Assembly: GCF_035046485.1 (NCBI RefSeq) | Contig: NC_085138.1 | Coordinates: forward strand, 47,217,464 to 47,281,463 | Direction: 5' to 3' | DNA: 64,000 nt | Source: Aedes albopictus | Lineage: Eukaryota > Arthropoda > Insecta > Diptera > Culicidae | Shown here: positions 1-11,700 of the stretch, piece after piece | Layout: every line of letters starts with the position of its first letter | Numbering within the stretch: position 1 is the stretch's first letter | Notes under the pieces: model-generated | Seen by the model: only the letters and a program-made list of their open reading frames with translations | Told to the model about the DNA's origin: nothing | Database searches by the model: none | Translations under genes and position numbers: made by a program

Positions 1-101
1 ATAAAAAGTGGCGATTTCAGAATTAAAAAAAGCCCACATCGTTAATCAACAACAATGTGAAAAATCATGCGCTGTTCAATGAGTCTTCCAGGAATGCCTC
101 T

Positions 102-905
102 GGGTAACTCTCGCTGAGACCGCCCCACTATTTACACCATGTCTTTAAAAATGTTTAAGGTGGTGATTTTCTGAAAGTCCTCCTCAAAAAAGTAAGAAAA
201 ATGCATTTTGTTAATCAATTTGATGGACCCCCCGTTAGTTAGAGCCACAACCATTTTCGCGGACCCCTCGATTTTGATCAATTGTTGGCTCATTTAAACC
301 GTTATAACTCAAAAGTTTCTCCAAAAACCACCTAATAACAAAACGTTGTTGAAAAGAGAAAAGATAGGGCTATTATTTACAGTTATAAAAAGTTGGGTCG
401 ACCATATTGATTTTGGTCGCTATCTTGGATTTTTATACTAAAACTGTTTTTTCACCATGTTGGCAACCACCGATTTTCAAAATTTTTGCGTCAATCGAAA
501 GCGGGGACATATTTACACAACATATCAAAAATTTGGAGATGTATCTTTTTCCTATCAAAAGTTATCTGCACTTTTGTTAATCATGACACGTTTTCTTCAT
601 ACATTTCCATGCGCCCCGGCAACGACACCCAACAGCATCAGAGAATACGCCTGCATGTATGCACAACGGCACCTGCAGCAAAATTAGGGAAAATTAGAGG
701 TTCGTTCCCGTTTTTTACTGTTTCTCAATGATGCGGACATTGTTTTTCAAACTTTTTTGGTGTTTTGAAAAGTTAAAACTTTCAACTTTTCATTAGTGGA
801 TTCAGATTTTAAATAAATGTTCGTAAACACTGTGAAATAACGCTGCATTTATTTAAACAACCGGCACCTGGCCCACTGCCGTTCTAAGCATAGTTGTCCC
901 ATGTT
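102..905 (+). repeat. Left inverted-repeat arm with internal insertion
   Basis: Positions 102-593 match the reverse complement of about 9255-9752 nearly base for base, including the run with GGACCCCTCGATTTTGATCA and the stretch ending TGCACTTTTGTTAATCATGACAC. Homology stops near 594 and resumes near 873 (GCCGTTCTAAGCATAGTTGTCCCATG). About 280 bases (594-872) are therefore an insertion in this arm or a deletion from the other. Short reading frames here (for example at 457-731) are not conserved in kind between the arms and are not called genes. Beyond 905 only a repeated motif of the type GTCCCAC followed by TTCTACGCA is shared with the other side (1021-1100 against 8950-9010). Confidence 0.75.
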
Positions 906-1759
906 ACTTTTTGACGATTTTGACTTTTTTGCACCAGGCGCTCTATTTATACGTATATTTTCATATAACATCAAAAAATAACATACTTTGTTCGAAGACT
1001 CAATGAAAAGCATGTCAAGTCAAATTGTCCCACTGTTGAATTTCTACGCATGTCTGTCCCACAACTGAAATTCTACGCACAACAGTCCCACTATGAAAAA
1101 TCTACGTAAAACCGATATATTAAGTATTTTTAGTAACTTACGTCACCTTATAGCATGGCTATTTCAATACTGCATGGTATAAACTCTTCTTTTATGTTGG
1201 CATTACGCTCCAGCTGGAACGAAACTTGTTTTCCAGTTAAACAAAAACTGTTATTTCTTCGCAACTTACAGTTTCAATCTAAATTCAAATATTGCTGCAA
1301 TGCACGTTGAGCTCATAAACCAAACATAAGCATTTTAACTTAATTAGGAGGCTCAAATGTCGTGAAGCATGACGAAGCCGATCCAATATAATGACCAAGA
1401 GGTTGCTGAATTGAATGACTGGTATATGTGAAAATTTTCAGAATTTAAGCAAGCTTGAAATATTGTTGGTAAGTGAGTTGATGAGTTTCACTTTTTTATT
1501 TCAATATGTTATCCCAATAATTTGATTAAATTAGTGTGTCGGTAAGTGAGTGGCTTAGTTATCGCCTATTTAGAAAATAAAGAGAACACTTTTGGGTTAA
1601 ACTCAAATCGAAGACGAATACAAGCAGAGGAAGACATGGTGCAGAATGTTTTGAAAACTTAAACTGTTGTATTTCTAAACATATTTTATTTCAATGATAT
1701 GTACATATTTCTTGTCATTAAAAATTAATACAAAAGCTAAATCAGTTGTATGCTTTGTT
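906..1759. other. AT-rich spacer, no gene seen
   Basis: This stretch has no open frame of note. It holds three copies of a short motif (GTCCCAC plus TTCTACG) at about 1026-1110, and two copies of GGTAAGTGAGT at about 1470 and 1541. The latter echo, in inverted orientation, the CTCACTTAC-rich DNA at 8255-8575. No promoter or RNA gene was recognised. Confidence 0.5.
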
Positions 1760-1885
1760 GGTCATTAGGCAAAATAGGCCATTAGACCGAAAAGGTCATT
1801 AGGCCGAAAATTCATTGGGCCGAATAGGTAATTAGGCCGAAAAGGACATTAGGTCATTAGTCATTAAGCCGAATAATTCAGGTAT
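1760..1885 (-). repeat. Diverged inverted edge of the 17-bp satellite
   Basis: About seven imperfect units read GGTCATTAGGCCGAAAA, the reverse orientation of the main array that starts near 1905. Units vary in length and sequence (GGCCATTAGACCGAAAA, CATTGGGCCGAATAGGT). Diverged units at the edge of a homogeneous array are expected where unequal exchange is less efficient. The reversal of orientation is a separate feature and suggests an inversion or a palindromic founder. Confidence 0.85.
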
Positions 1886-1904
1886 AGAACAAGGTCATTT
1901 CACC

Positions 1905-4900
1905 AAGACCTGGCCAAAATACCTTTTCGACCTAAAGACCTTTTCGGCCTAAAAACCTTTTCGGCCCAAAACCTTTTCGGCCTAAACACCTTTTCGGCCT
2001 ATTTGACTGGCCTTTTCGGCCTAAAGACCTTTTCGGCCTAAAGACCTTTCCGGCCTAAAGACCTTTTCGGCCTAAAGACCTTTTCGGCCTAAAGACCTTT
2101 TCGGCCTAAAGACCTTTTCGGCCTAAAGACCTTTTCGGCCTAAAGACCTTTTCGGCCTAAAGACCTTTTCGGCCTAAAGACCTTTTCGGCCTAAAGACCT
2201 TTTCGGCCTAAAGACCTTTTCGGCCTAAAGACCTTTTCGGCCTAAAGACCTTTTCGGCCTAAAGACCTTTTCGGCCTAAAGACCTTTTCGGCCTAAAGAC
2301 CTTTTCGGCCTAAAGACCTTTTCGGCCTAAAGACCTTTTCGGCCTAAAGACCTTTTCGGCCTAAAGACCTTTTCGGCCTAAAGACCTTTTCGGCCTAAAG
2401 ACCTTTTCGGCCTAAAGACCTTTTCGGCCTAAAGACCTTTTCGGCCTAAAGACCTTTTCGGCCTAAAGACCTTTTCGGCCTAAAGACCTTTTCGGCCTAA
2501 AGACCTTTTCGGCCTAAAGACCTTTTCGGCCTAAAGACTTTTTCGGTCTAAAGACCTTTTCGGCCTAAAGACCTTTTCGGCCTAAAGACCTTTTCGGCCT
2601 AAAGACCTTTTCGGCCTAAAGACCTTTTCGGCCTAAAGACCTTTTCGGCCTAAAGACCTTTTCGGCCTAAAGACCTTTTCGGCCTAAAGACCTTTTCGGC
2701 CTAAAGACCTTTTCGGCCTAAAGACCTTTTCGGCCTAAAGACCTTTTCGGCCTAAAGACCTTTTCGGCCTAAAGACCTTTTCGGCCTAAAGACCTTTTCG
2801 GCCTAAAGACCTTTTCGGCCTAAAGACCTTTTCGGCCTAAAGACCTTTTCGGCCTAAAGACCTTTTCGGCCTAAAGACCTTTTCGGCCTAAAGACCTTTT
2901 CGGCCTAAAGACCTTTTCGGCCTAAAGACCTTTTCGGCCTAAAGACCTTTTCGGCCTAACGACCTTTTCGGCCTAACGACCTTTTCGGCCTAACGACCTT
3001 TTCGGCCTAAAGATCTTTTCGGCCTAAAGACCTTTTCGGCCTAAAGACCTTTTCGGCCTAAAGACCTTTTCGGCCTTAAGACCTTTTCGGCCTAAAGACC
3101 TTTTCGGCCTAAAGACCTTTTCGGCCTAAAGACCTTTTCGGCCTAAAGACCTTTTCGGCCTAAAGACCTTTTCGGCCCAAAAACCTTTTCGGCCTAAACA
3201 CCTTTTCGGCCTATTTGACTGGCCTTTTCGGCCTAAAGACCTTTTCGGCCTAAAGACCTTTTCGGCCTAAAGACCTTTTCGGCCTAAAGACCTTTTCGGC
3301 CTAAAGACCTTTTCGGCCTAAAGACCTTTTCGGCCTAAAGACCTTTTCGGCCTAAAGACCTTTTCGGCCTAAAGACCTTTTCGGCCTAAAGACCTTTTCG
3401 GCCTAAAGACCTTTTCGGCCTAAAGACCTTTTCGGCCTAAAGACCTTTTCGGCCTAAAGACCTTTTCGGCCTAAAGACCTTTTCGGCCTAAAGACCTTTT
3501 CGGCCTAAAGACCTTTTCGGCCTAAAGACCTTTTCGGCCTAAAGACCTTTTCGGCCTAAAGACCTTTTCGGCCTAAAGACCTTTTCGGCCTAAAGACCTT
3601 TTCGGCCTAAAGACCTTTTCGGCCTAAAGACCTTTTCGGCCTAAAGACCTTTTCGGCCTAAAGACCTTTTCGGCCTAAAGACCTTTTCGGCCTAAAGACC
3701 TTTTCGGCCTAAAGACCTTTTCGGCCTCAAGACCTTTTCGGCCTCAAGACCTTTTCGGCCTCAAGACCTTTTCGGCCTAAAGACCTTTTCGGCCTAAAGA
3801 CCTTTTCGGCCTAAAGACCTTTTCGGCCTAAAGACCTTTTCGGCCTAAAGACCTTTTCGGCCTAAAGACCTTTTCGGCCTCAAGACCTTTTCGGCCTCAA
3901 GACCTTTTCGGCCTCAAGACCTTTTCGGCCTAAAGACCTTTTCGGCCTAAAGACCTTTTCGGCCTAAAGACCTTTTCGGCCTAAAGACCTTTTCGGCCTA
4001 AAGACCTTTTCGGCCTAAAGACCTTTTCGGCCTAAAGACCTTTTCGGCCTAAAGACCTTTTCGGCCTAAAGACCTTTTCGGCCTAAAGACCTTTTCGGCC
4101 TAAAGACCTTTTCGGCCTAAAGACCTTTTCGGCCTAAAGACCTTTTCGGCCTAAAGACCTTTTCGGCCTAAAGACCTTTTCGGCCTAAAGACCTTTTCGG
4201 CCTAAAGACCTTTTCGGCCTAAAGACCTTTTCGGCCTAAAGACCTTTTCGGCCTAAAGACCTTTTCGGCCTAAAGACCTTTTCGGCCTAAAGACCTTTTC
4301 GGCCTAAAGACCTTTTCGGCCTAAAGACCTTTTCGGCCTAAAGACCTTTTCGGCCTAAAGACCTTTTCGGCCTAAAGACCTTTTCGGCCTAAAGACCTTT
4401 TCGGCCTAAAGACCTTTTCGGCCTAAAGACCTTTTCGGCCTAAAGACCTTTTCGGCCTAAAGACCTTTTCGGCCTAAAGACCTTTTCGGCCTAAAGACTT
4501 TTTCGGTCTAAAGACCTTTTCGGCCTAAAGACCTTTTCGGCCTAAAGACCTTTTCGGCCTAAAGACCTTTTCGGCCTAAAGACTTTTTCGGTCTAAAGAC
4601 CTTTTCGGCCTAAAGACCTTTTCGGCCTAAAGACCTTTTCGGCCTAAAGACCTTTTCGGCCTAAAGACCTTTTCGGCCTAAAGACCTTTTCGGCCTAAAG
4701 ACCTTTTCGGCCTAAAGACCTTTTCGGCCTAAAGACCTTTTCGGCCTAAAGACCTTTTCGGCCTAAAGACCTTTTCGGCCTAAAGACCTTTTCGGCCTAA
4801 AGACCTTTTCGGCCTAAAGACCTTTTCGGCCTAAAGACCTTTTCGGCCTAAAGACCTTTTCGGCCTAAAGACCTTTTCGGCCTAAAGACCTTTTCGGCCT

Positions 4901-7790
4901 AAAGACCTTTTCGGCCTAAAGACCTTTTCGGCCTAAAGACCTTTTCGGCCTAAAGACCTTTTCGGCCTAAAGACCTTTTCGGCCTAAAGACCTTTTCGGC
5001 CTAAAGACCTTTTCGGCCTAAAGACCTTTTCGGCCTAAAGACCTTTTCGGCCTAAAGACCTTTTCGGCCTAAAGACCTTTTCGGCCTAAAGACCTTTTCG
5101 GCCTAAAGACCTTTTCGGCCTAAAGACCTTTTCGGCCTAAAGACCTTTTCGGCCTAAAGACCTTTTCGGCCTAAAGACCTTTTCGGCCTAAAGACCTTTT
5201 CGGCCTAAAGACCTTTTCGGCCTAAAGACCTTTTCGGCCTAAAGACCTTTTCGGCCTAAAGACCTTTTCGGCCTAAAGACCTTTTCGGCCTAAAGACCTT
5301 TTCGGCCTAAAGACCTTTTCGGCCTAAAGACCTTTTCGGCCTAAAGACCTTTTCGGCCCGAAGACCTTTTCGGCCTAAAGACCTTTTCGGCCTAAAGACC
5401 TTTTCGGCCTAAAGACCTTTTCGGCCTAAAGACCTTTTCGGCCTAAAGACCTTTTCGGCCTAAAGACCTTTTCGGCCTAAAGACCTTTTCGGCCTAAAGA
5501 CCTTTTCGGCCTAAAGACCTTTTCGGCCTAAAGACCTTTTCGGCCTAAAGACCTTTTCGGCCTAAAGACCTTTTCGGCCTAAAGACCTTTTCGGCCTCAA
5601 GACCTTTTCGGCCTAAAGACCTTTTCGGCCTAAAGACCTTTTCGGCCTAAAGACCTTTTCGGCCTAAAGACCTTTTCGGCCTAAAGACCTTTTCGGCCTA
5701 AAGACCTTTTCGGCCTAAAGACCTTTTCGGCCTAAAGACCTTTTCGGCCTAAAGACCTTTTCGGCCTAAAGACCTTTTCGGCCTAAAGACCTTTTCGGCC
5801 TAAAGACCTTTTCGGCCTAAAGACCTTTTCGGCCTAAAGACCTTTTCGGCCTAAAGACCTTTTCGGCCTAAAGACCTTTTCGGCCTAAAGACCTTTTCGG
5901 CCTAAAGACCTTTTCGGCCTAAAGACCTTTTCGGCCTAAAGACCTTTTCGGCCTAAAGACCTTTTCGGCCTAAAGACCTTTTCGGCCTAAAGACCTTTTC
6001 GGCCTAAAGACCTTTTCGGCCTAAAGACCTTTTCGGCCTAAAGACCTTTTCGGCCTAAAGACCTTTTCGGCCTAAAGACCTTTTCGGCCTAAAGACCTTT
6101 TCGGCCTAAAGACCTTTTTCGGCCTAAAGACCTTTTCGGCCTAAAGACCTTTTCGGCCTAAAGACCTTTTCGGCCTAAAGACCTTTTCGGCCTAAAGACC
6201 TTTTCGGCCTAAAGACCTTTTCGGCCTAAAGACCTTTTCGGCCTAAAGACCTTTTCGGCCTAAAGACCTTTTCGGCCTAAAGACCTTTTCGGCCTAAAGA
6301 CCTTTTCGGCCTAAAGACCTTTTCGGCCTAAAGACCTTTTCGGCCTAAAGACCTTTTCGGCCTAAAGACCTTTTCGGCCTAAAGACTTTTTCGGTCTAAA
6401 GACCTTTTCGGCCTAAAGACCTTTTCGGCCTAAAGACCTTTTCGGCCTAAAGACCTTTTCGGCCTAAAGACCTTTTCGGCCTAAAGACCTTTTCGGCCTA
6501 AAGACCTTTTCGGCCTAAAGACCTTTTCGGCCTAAAGACCTTTTCGGCCTAAAGACCTTTTCGGCCTAAAGACCTTTTCGGCCTAAAGACCTTTTCGGCC
6601 TAAAGACCTTTTCGGCCTAAAGACCTTTTCGGCCTAAAGACCTTTTCGGCCTAAAGACCTTTTCGGCCTAAAGACCTTTTCGGCCTAAAGACCTTTTCGG
6701 CCTAAAGACCTTTTCGGCCTAAAGACCTTTTCGGCCTAAAGACCTTTTCGGCCTAAAGACCTTTTCGGCCTAAAGACCTTTTCGGCCTAAAGACCTTTTC
6801 GGCCTAAAGACCTTTTCGGCCTAAAGACCTTTTCGGCCTAAAGACCTTTTCGGCCTAAAGACCTTTTCGGCCTAAAGACCTTTTCGGCCTAAAGACCTTT
6901 TCGGCCTAAAGACCTTTTCGGCCTAAAGACCTTTTCGGCCTAAAGACCTTTTCGGCCTAAAGACCTTTTCGGCCTAAAGACCTTTTCGGCCTAAAGACCT
7001 TTTCGGCCTAAAGACCTTTTCGGCCTAAAGACCTTTTCGGCCTAAAGACCTTTTCGGCCTAAAGACCTTTTCGGCCTAAAGACCTTTTCGGCCTAAAGAC
7101 CTTTTCGGCCTAAAGACCTTTTCGGCCTAAAGACCTTTTCGGCCTAAAGACCTTTTCGGCCTAAAGACCTTTTCGGCCTAAAGACCTTTTCGGCCTAAAG
7201 ACCTTTTCGGCCTAAAGACCTTTTCGGCCTAAAGACCTTTTCGGCCTAAAGACCTTTTCGGCCTTAAGACCTTTTCGGTCTAAAGACCTTTTCGGCTTAA
7301 AGACCTTTTCGGCTTAAAGACCTTTTCGGCCTAAAGACCTTTTCGGCCTAAAGATCTTTTCGGCCTAAAGACCTTTTCGGCCTAAAGACCTTTTCGGCCT
7401 AAAGACCTTTTCGGCCTAAAGACCTTTTCGGCCTAAAGACCTTTTCGGCCTAAAGACCTTTTCGGTCTATAGACCTTTTCGGCCTAAAGACCTTTTCGGC
7501 CTAAAGACCTTTTCGGCCTAAAGACCTTTTCGGCCTAAAGACCTTTTCGGCCTAAAGACCTTTTCGGCCTAAAGACCTTTTCGGCCTAAAGACCTTTTCG
7601 GCCTAAAGACCTTTTCGGCCTAAAGACCTTTTCGGCCTAAAGACCTTTTCGGCCTAAAGACCTTTTCGGCCTAAAGACCTTTTCGGCCTAAAGACCTTTT
7701 CGGCCTAAAGACCTTTTCGGCCTAAAGACCTTTTCGGCCTAACGACCTTTTCGGCCTAAAGATCTTTTCGGCCTAACGACCAATTCGGTT
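1905..7790 (+). repeat. 17-bp satellite array, unit GACCTTTTCGGCCTAAA
   Basis: A head-to-tail array with unit GACCTTTTCGGCCTAAA; length divided by 17 gives roughly 345 copies. It is very homogeneous. Sparse variants include a GACTTTTTCGGTCTAAA unit at about 2535, 4495, 4580 and 6383; triplets of CTCAAGACC units near 3727-3765 and 3878-3915; TAACGACC triplets near 2957-2995; and a one-base insertion near 6115. A rare irregular block containing CTATTTGACTGG occurs twice, at about 1999 and 3211, showing that a segment of about 1.2 kb was duplicated. The repeat has stops in every frame on this strand and encodes nothing. A real assembly length may differ, since such arrays collapse or expand. Confidence 0.97.
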
Positions 7791-7990
7791 CAATGACGTT
7801 TTTGGCCTAATGACTTATTCGGCCATGTAAATACATACTTTGATGTAACAATGTTTTGCGTTCACACGACGTTTTTCTGACCAAACAATATATCGGCCTG
7901 GCGATCTTTTCGACCTATCAACATTTTCGGCCCAATGACCTTTCCGACCTTATAACGTTTTTGGGCTCACGTTCTAATCGCTTATTTCAA
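7791..7990 (+). repeat. Diverged right edge of the 17-bp satellite
   Basis: Units decay here: CAATTCGGTTCAATGACG, TTTTTGGCCTAATGACTTATTCGGCC, then after a short gap ATCGGCCTGGCGATCTTTTCGACC and GGCCCAATGACCTTTCCGACC. Orientation matches the main array, unlike the left edge. Confidence 0.8.
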
Positions 7991-8254
7991 TAATACTGTA
8001 TATATTTCGACGTAAACTGCGATGGAAGAGCTATTTAAGTAAAAAAAAAAGAATAATACGCAATGAATACATTTAAATATCCCCGACTTATTTCTTTAAT
8101 GGAGATTTGAGTGTACGACACCGAGTGGCCCAATGAAGAATTCTTCGTTTAATGAAAAGTTTCCTCAGACTGGAGTGAGAATTGAAGTCACACTACGTAG
8201 ATATCAAAACGCCCAAATGGCTGGCGCTGCTAACCGCATGGCCACGAACCCCAT

Positions 8255-8575
8255 ACTTTATAACTCATTTACTAACTCACTAATTCACTTACTAATGCAC
8301 TCACTCCTTCGGAACAGATCTCACATACTCTTAAACCAACAAACTCACTTACTCACTTAGGTCACTTAGGTTACTAACTATACCACACACACTCACCAAT
8401 TTAACAATTCTCTTAACCAACGCATTAAAATTAACGTGGCAACTCCCTGTAATCTCCAATTTCCTAATTCGTAACTGACTCACTCACCAACTCACTTAAT
8501 CTTGGAGCACCTCACATTCATCCTCTCGTCAATTCACTAATCCACATCTTATTCACCAACTCACTCACCTAGTTC
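8255..8575. repeat. Degenerate CTCACT/TTCACTTACT low-complexity repeat
   Basis: The DNA is a loose iteration of ACTCACT and ACTCACTTAC words with no fixed period. It also contains, at about 8230-8252, GCTAACCGCATGGCCACGAA, which resembles the 5' part of a tRNA-derived SINE in reverse. The short frame at 8133-8360 runs through this DNA and is not credited as a gene. Confidence 0.6.
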
Positions 8576-8686
8576 CTACTTACCAGACTATTAAGAAGGT
8601 GTTAAAATGTGAAGCCACTCTTATGTTGTCTTTCGGCTCCGTTTTGCCTCGAGACATTTGAGCCTTATGCATGAGAGACTTATAAT

Positions 8687-8848
8687 AGGGGGATTCACTA
8701 AACAGATTAATTTGCTGCGTAAGCCATGATTTTCTGCTAATTTGAAATGTTTCATGATTTTGCGAATGAAATAATCGAAGATTGCCTTGGTGACCGCGAC
8801 GTTTAATCAGTTTAATCAGTTTACACTGTTTAGTGAATCCCCTTAATG
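8687..8848. mobile_element. Small MITE with GGGGATTCACTAAACAG termini
   Basis: The left end reads GGGGATTCACTAAACAGATT and the right end is its near reverse complement, CTGTTTAGTGAATCCCC, preceded by an AATCAGTTTAATCAGTTTACA stretch that extends the pairing. The element is about 160 bases, non-coding and AT-rich. The target duplication is not clear (TATAATA on the left, TTAATGTTATAA on the right). The short minus-strand frame across it is a shadow. Confidence 0.7.
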
Positions 8849-9204
8849 TTATAAGAGAAGCTAACATTGTTTGTTATTAAAAAAATATATAGGTATAACA
8901 AAAACGTACAGAACAGACCATATCGAGCGTGAAAAGAGACGACTAACTATCGTGGGACTGATATGCGTAGAAATTTCGCCAACAGGACCACATTTCTAGG
9001 CATAACAGTCCCATTAATCAATTTTTTGCTAAAAACACTATATTTTTAAAAATATTTGATTGGAAATACTTCAGGCATGAAAATATAAGCGATTTCTAAT
9101 GATACTATGAAAACTTAAATCCGATTTGTTGCACCATTTGGCCAAGAAACATGGAAAACCTGTTTGAAACTTCAATCGCGATTTTCTCAGTTTCAAGTTT
9201 TTCA

Positions 9205-9752
9205 ACATGGGACAACTATGCGTAGAACGGCAGCCCAGTGCGCTAAAGTGTTATGATTTACAGAAGTGCAGAAAACTTTTGATAGGGAAAAGATACATCT
9301 CTAAATTTTTGATATGTTGTGTAAAAATGTCCCCGCTTTCGATTGACGCAAAAATTTTGAAAATCGGTGGTTGCCAACATGGTGAAAAAACAGTTTTGGT
9401 ATGAAAATCCAAGATGGCGGCCAAAATCAATATGGCCGACCCAACTTTTTATAACTGTAAATAATAGCCCTATCTTTTCTCTTTTCAACAACGTTTTGTT
9501 ATTAGGTGGTTTTTGGAGAAACTTTTGAGTTATAACGGTTTAAATGAGCCAACAATTGATCAAAATCGAGGGGTCCGCGAAAATGGTTGTGGCTCTAACT
9601 AACGGGGGGTCCATCAAATTGATTAACAAAATGCATTTTTCTTACTTTTTTGAGGAGGACTTTCAGAAAATCACCACCTTAAACATTTTTAAAGACATGG
9701 GGACGGTCCCCAATCGTCCCCAATAGTGGGACGGTCTCAGCGAGAGTTACCC
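9205..9752 (-). repeat. Right inverted-repeat arm of the giant element
   Basis: This is the reverse complement of the left arm (102-593 and 873-905), but without the 280-base block present there. It includes the words AAGATGGCGGCC and AATATGGCCGACC, also seen in other repeats of the window. The end reads GGTCTCAGCGAGAGTTACCC. Confidence 0.75.
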
Positions 9753-9756
9753 CTCT

Positions 9757-9877
9757 ACGAATTCCATAAGGGAATTCTCCATAACTGCCTTTCAAATTCC
9801 TCTGAGATTCCTCCATGATATTGGGGAATTCCTCTAGAGATTCCTCCGGAGATTCGTCGAAGATTTTTCCATGGTTT
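9757..9877. repeat. Degenerate AATTCCTC repeat, fragment
   Basis: Iterated AATTCC, TTCCTC and GATTCCTCC words with no exact period. It is the same class of low-complexity DNA that fills much of 10.9-20.8 kb, and it is cut here by a hAT-type element. Confidence 0.75.
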
Positions 9878-10972
9878 CCCAAACTGTGGGTCGCGACCCC
9901 CCAGGGGAGTCGCCGGCCTTCATCCAGGGGGTCGCGAAGGACAGTGAAATACAGGGGATACTCAAAATAACTGGGACAGGGAAATTTTTCACTTTTCAAG
10001 AAATGTTCAACTCGCTATAACTTTTTGAAAAGTGCGTCAAAAATTCTCAAATTTTTACTGATAGTTCATCAACTAGTTGTGTATCAATGGTCAAAATTTG
10101 GAAGAGATCGGGCCATTTTCGTGTAGATAAAGATTCTAGAAAAAGGTATGATTATTCGATAGCCAACTTTAAGCTGTTATATGTCCGGATTCAAAGAACC
10201 GAATGCAATGAAATTTTGTTCATTTATGACTTATATAATATAGCTTTGAAAAACAGTTGACTTAATTTGAAGTTATTAATAAGAAAAAAAGTTATGGCGA
10301 TTTCATTTATTCCATGTTTTTTCAGTAAATTTATCTATTTTTCATATGCATTCCATTTTTTTCAATTTAATGCCGGCTATTTGGTTTCTTTCCTTTGAAA
10401 CTTAAATATATTCAATTCATTTAGAGGGAGTTTAGATGAACTATAATTACTTTCTCGAATTTTGAAACGATGATGAAGTTTTGGATAAATTGATGTTATA
10501 TTAGAAAAATAATCTAATCGTAATAGTTTTCTTTCGTGCGAAGAAATTTAAGTTCAGTCAAAAGTTTTTAATAGCTCATTATGTAAGTTATTAATGATCA
10601 AAATTTCATTGCATTCGGTTAATTGAATCCGGAGATATAACAGCTCAAAGTTGGCTATCGGATAAATATACCTTTTTCTAGAACCTTTATAACATCGTTT
10701 AGAATGGCCCGATCTTTTCCAAATTTTGACCACTAATACACAACTAGTTGATGAACTTACAGTAAAAATTGATGAGAATATTTGATGCACTTTTCAAAAA
10801 GTTGCAGCGAGTTGAACATTTTTTGAAGAGTGAAAAATTTCCCTGTCCCAGTTATTTTGAGTATCCCCTGTATGTTACTGTAAGACACAACAAATGAGGG
10901 AATTTCTATGGGGGGTCGCAAAAACTACGTCTGCTGGCAAAAGGGGGTCGCGTGACCTGGAAGTTTGGGAAC
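9878..10972. mobile_element. Decayed hAT-type element, interrupted
   Basis: The left end GGTTTCCCAAACTGTGGGTCGCGACCCC and the right end GGGGGTCGCGTGACCTGGAAGTTTGGGAACC are imperfect inverted repeats of the CAG-GGTTCCCAAACT type typical of hAT superfamily termini (another end of this type lies at 53901). The terminal CAG is lost. Nearly all of its interior is a second element (9952-10870), so the residual hAT is only about 170 bases. No transposase is visible. Confidence 0.6.
9952..10870. mobile_element. TA-flanked long-TIR MITE, 919 bp
   Basis: The termini are CAGGGGATACTCAAAATAAC and its reverse complement, each flanked directly by TA (9950-9951 and 10871-10872), the duplication expected of Tc1/mariner-type transposition. 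The arms extend about 330 bases, for example TCATCAACTAGTTGTGTATCAATGG near 10065 against its reverse complement near 10740. The middle is AT-rich with no transposase. It is nested within the hAT remnant at 9878-10972, so it is the younger insertion. The size and terminal GGGGAT match the element at 13588-14511, suggesting one family. Annotated minus-strand short frames are shadows of the arms. Confidence 0.85.
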
Positions 10973-10975
10973 CTA

Positions 10976-11700
10976 TATATCTATTGTATTCTTGAAAAAC
11001 CTTCCGATTTTCCTGCATATATTCTTCAAGTGATTCTTTATTGAAATCGATGTTGAAATGATCCTCCAGAAATTTCTCCAGGGGTTCCCCCAGAATTTAT
11101 ACTCCAGAAATAACTTCAGAAATTCTTCCAGGAATACTTGCGAAATTTCCTCCAGGAATACCTTCATGAATTTGTCCTGCAATTTCTACAAAATTTCTGC
11201 AAAAAGTCCACCTTTAATTACTCCAGGGATTACTCAAGGGATTCCTCCTAGAGTTCTACCATGGAATCCTCCACGTATTACTCAGTTATTCCACCAAAAA
11301 ATGGTCGAGAAATTCATCCAGTAGTTCCATAATAAATTGGTTCTGAGATTCCTAAAACACTTCTTCTGACTTTCTTTGGAAAATCCCCCCGGAAATTTCC
11401 CAAGAAATGTCTCCAAAGTTTCAATCAGGAATTTTCTCCTAAACTTCCAACAGTTATTCCTCCAAGACTTCCTACTGGAGTTCCTCAAATAAATTCTTCC
11501 AAGAAATCTTTCAAGAATTATTCCATTCTCCAAAAATCTGCGCAGGGGCTCCTCCAGGACCTTTTTTCAAGAATTTCTTCCGGAATTTCTCCAATAATTC
11601 CTCCAAAAAATTCTCCAGAAATTACATCAGGAATTCTCCAAGAAATCCTCTACAAATTCCTGCACGAATTATTCCAGAAAGTGCTTTCGGAATTACTCCC
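10976..11700. repeat. Degenerate AATTTCTCCAGGAATTCC repeat
   Basis: Loose iteration of CCAGAAATT, TTCCTCC and AATTCTTCCAG words at 9-15 base spacing. Translation in open frames gives the artefactual patterns RNSSRN and EEFLEEFL on the two strands. These frames have no independent sign of coding and should not be treated as proteins. Confidence 0.85.

Larger units (their letters stand above)
102..9752. mobile_element. Giant inverted-repeat element carrying a 17-bp satellite
   Basis: The two ends are inverted copies: the left end starts GGGTAACTCTCGCTGAGACC and the right end finishes with its reverse complement. Homology runs about 490 bases inward (102-593 against about 9255-9752) and resumes at 873-905 against about 9205-9240. 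The bases just outside, CTCT at 98-101 and CTCT at 9753-9756, could be a 4-bp target duplication, but both flanks are low-complexity so this is weak. The interior is a ~6 kb satellite plus AT-rich spacer, and no transposase reading frame is visible. By architecture this resembles foldback-type or long-TIR non-autonomous DNA transposons; the superfamily cannot be assigned. An alternative is two independent insertions of one MITE family in opposite orientation flanking a satellite. Confidence 0.6.

Noticed and set aside
1905..7790. CRISPR-like array
   Set aside because: Repeats abut without spacers, the unit is 17 bp, and the surroundings are eukaryotic transposons; it is a satellite.
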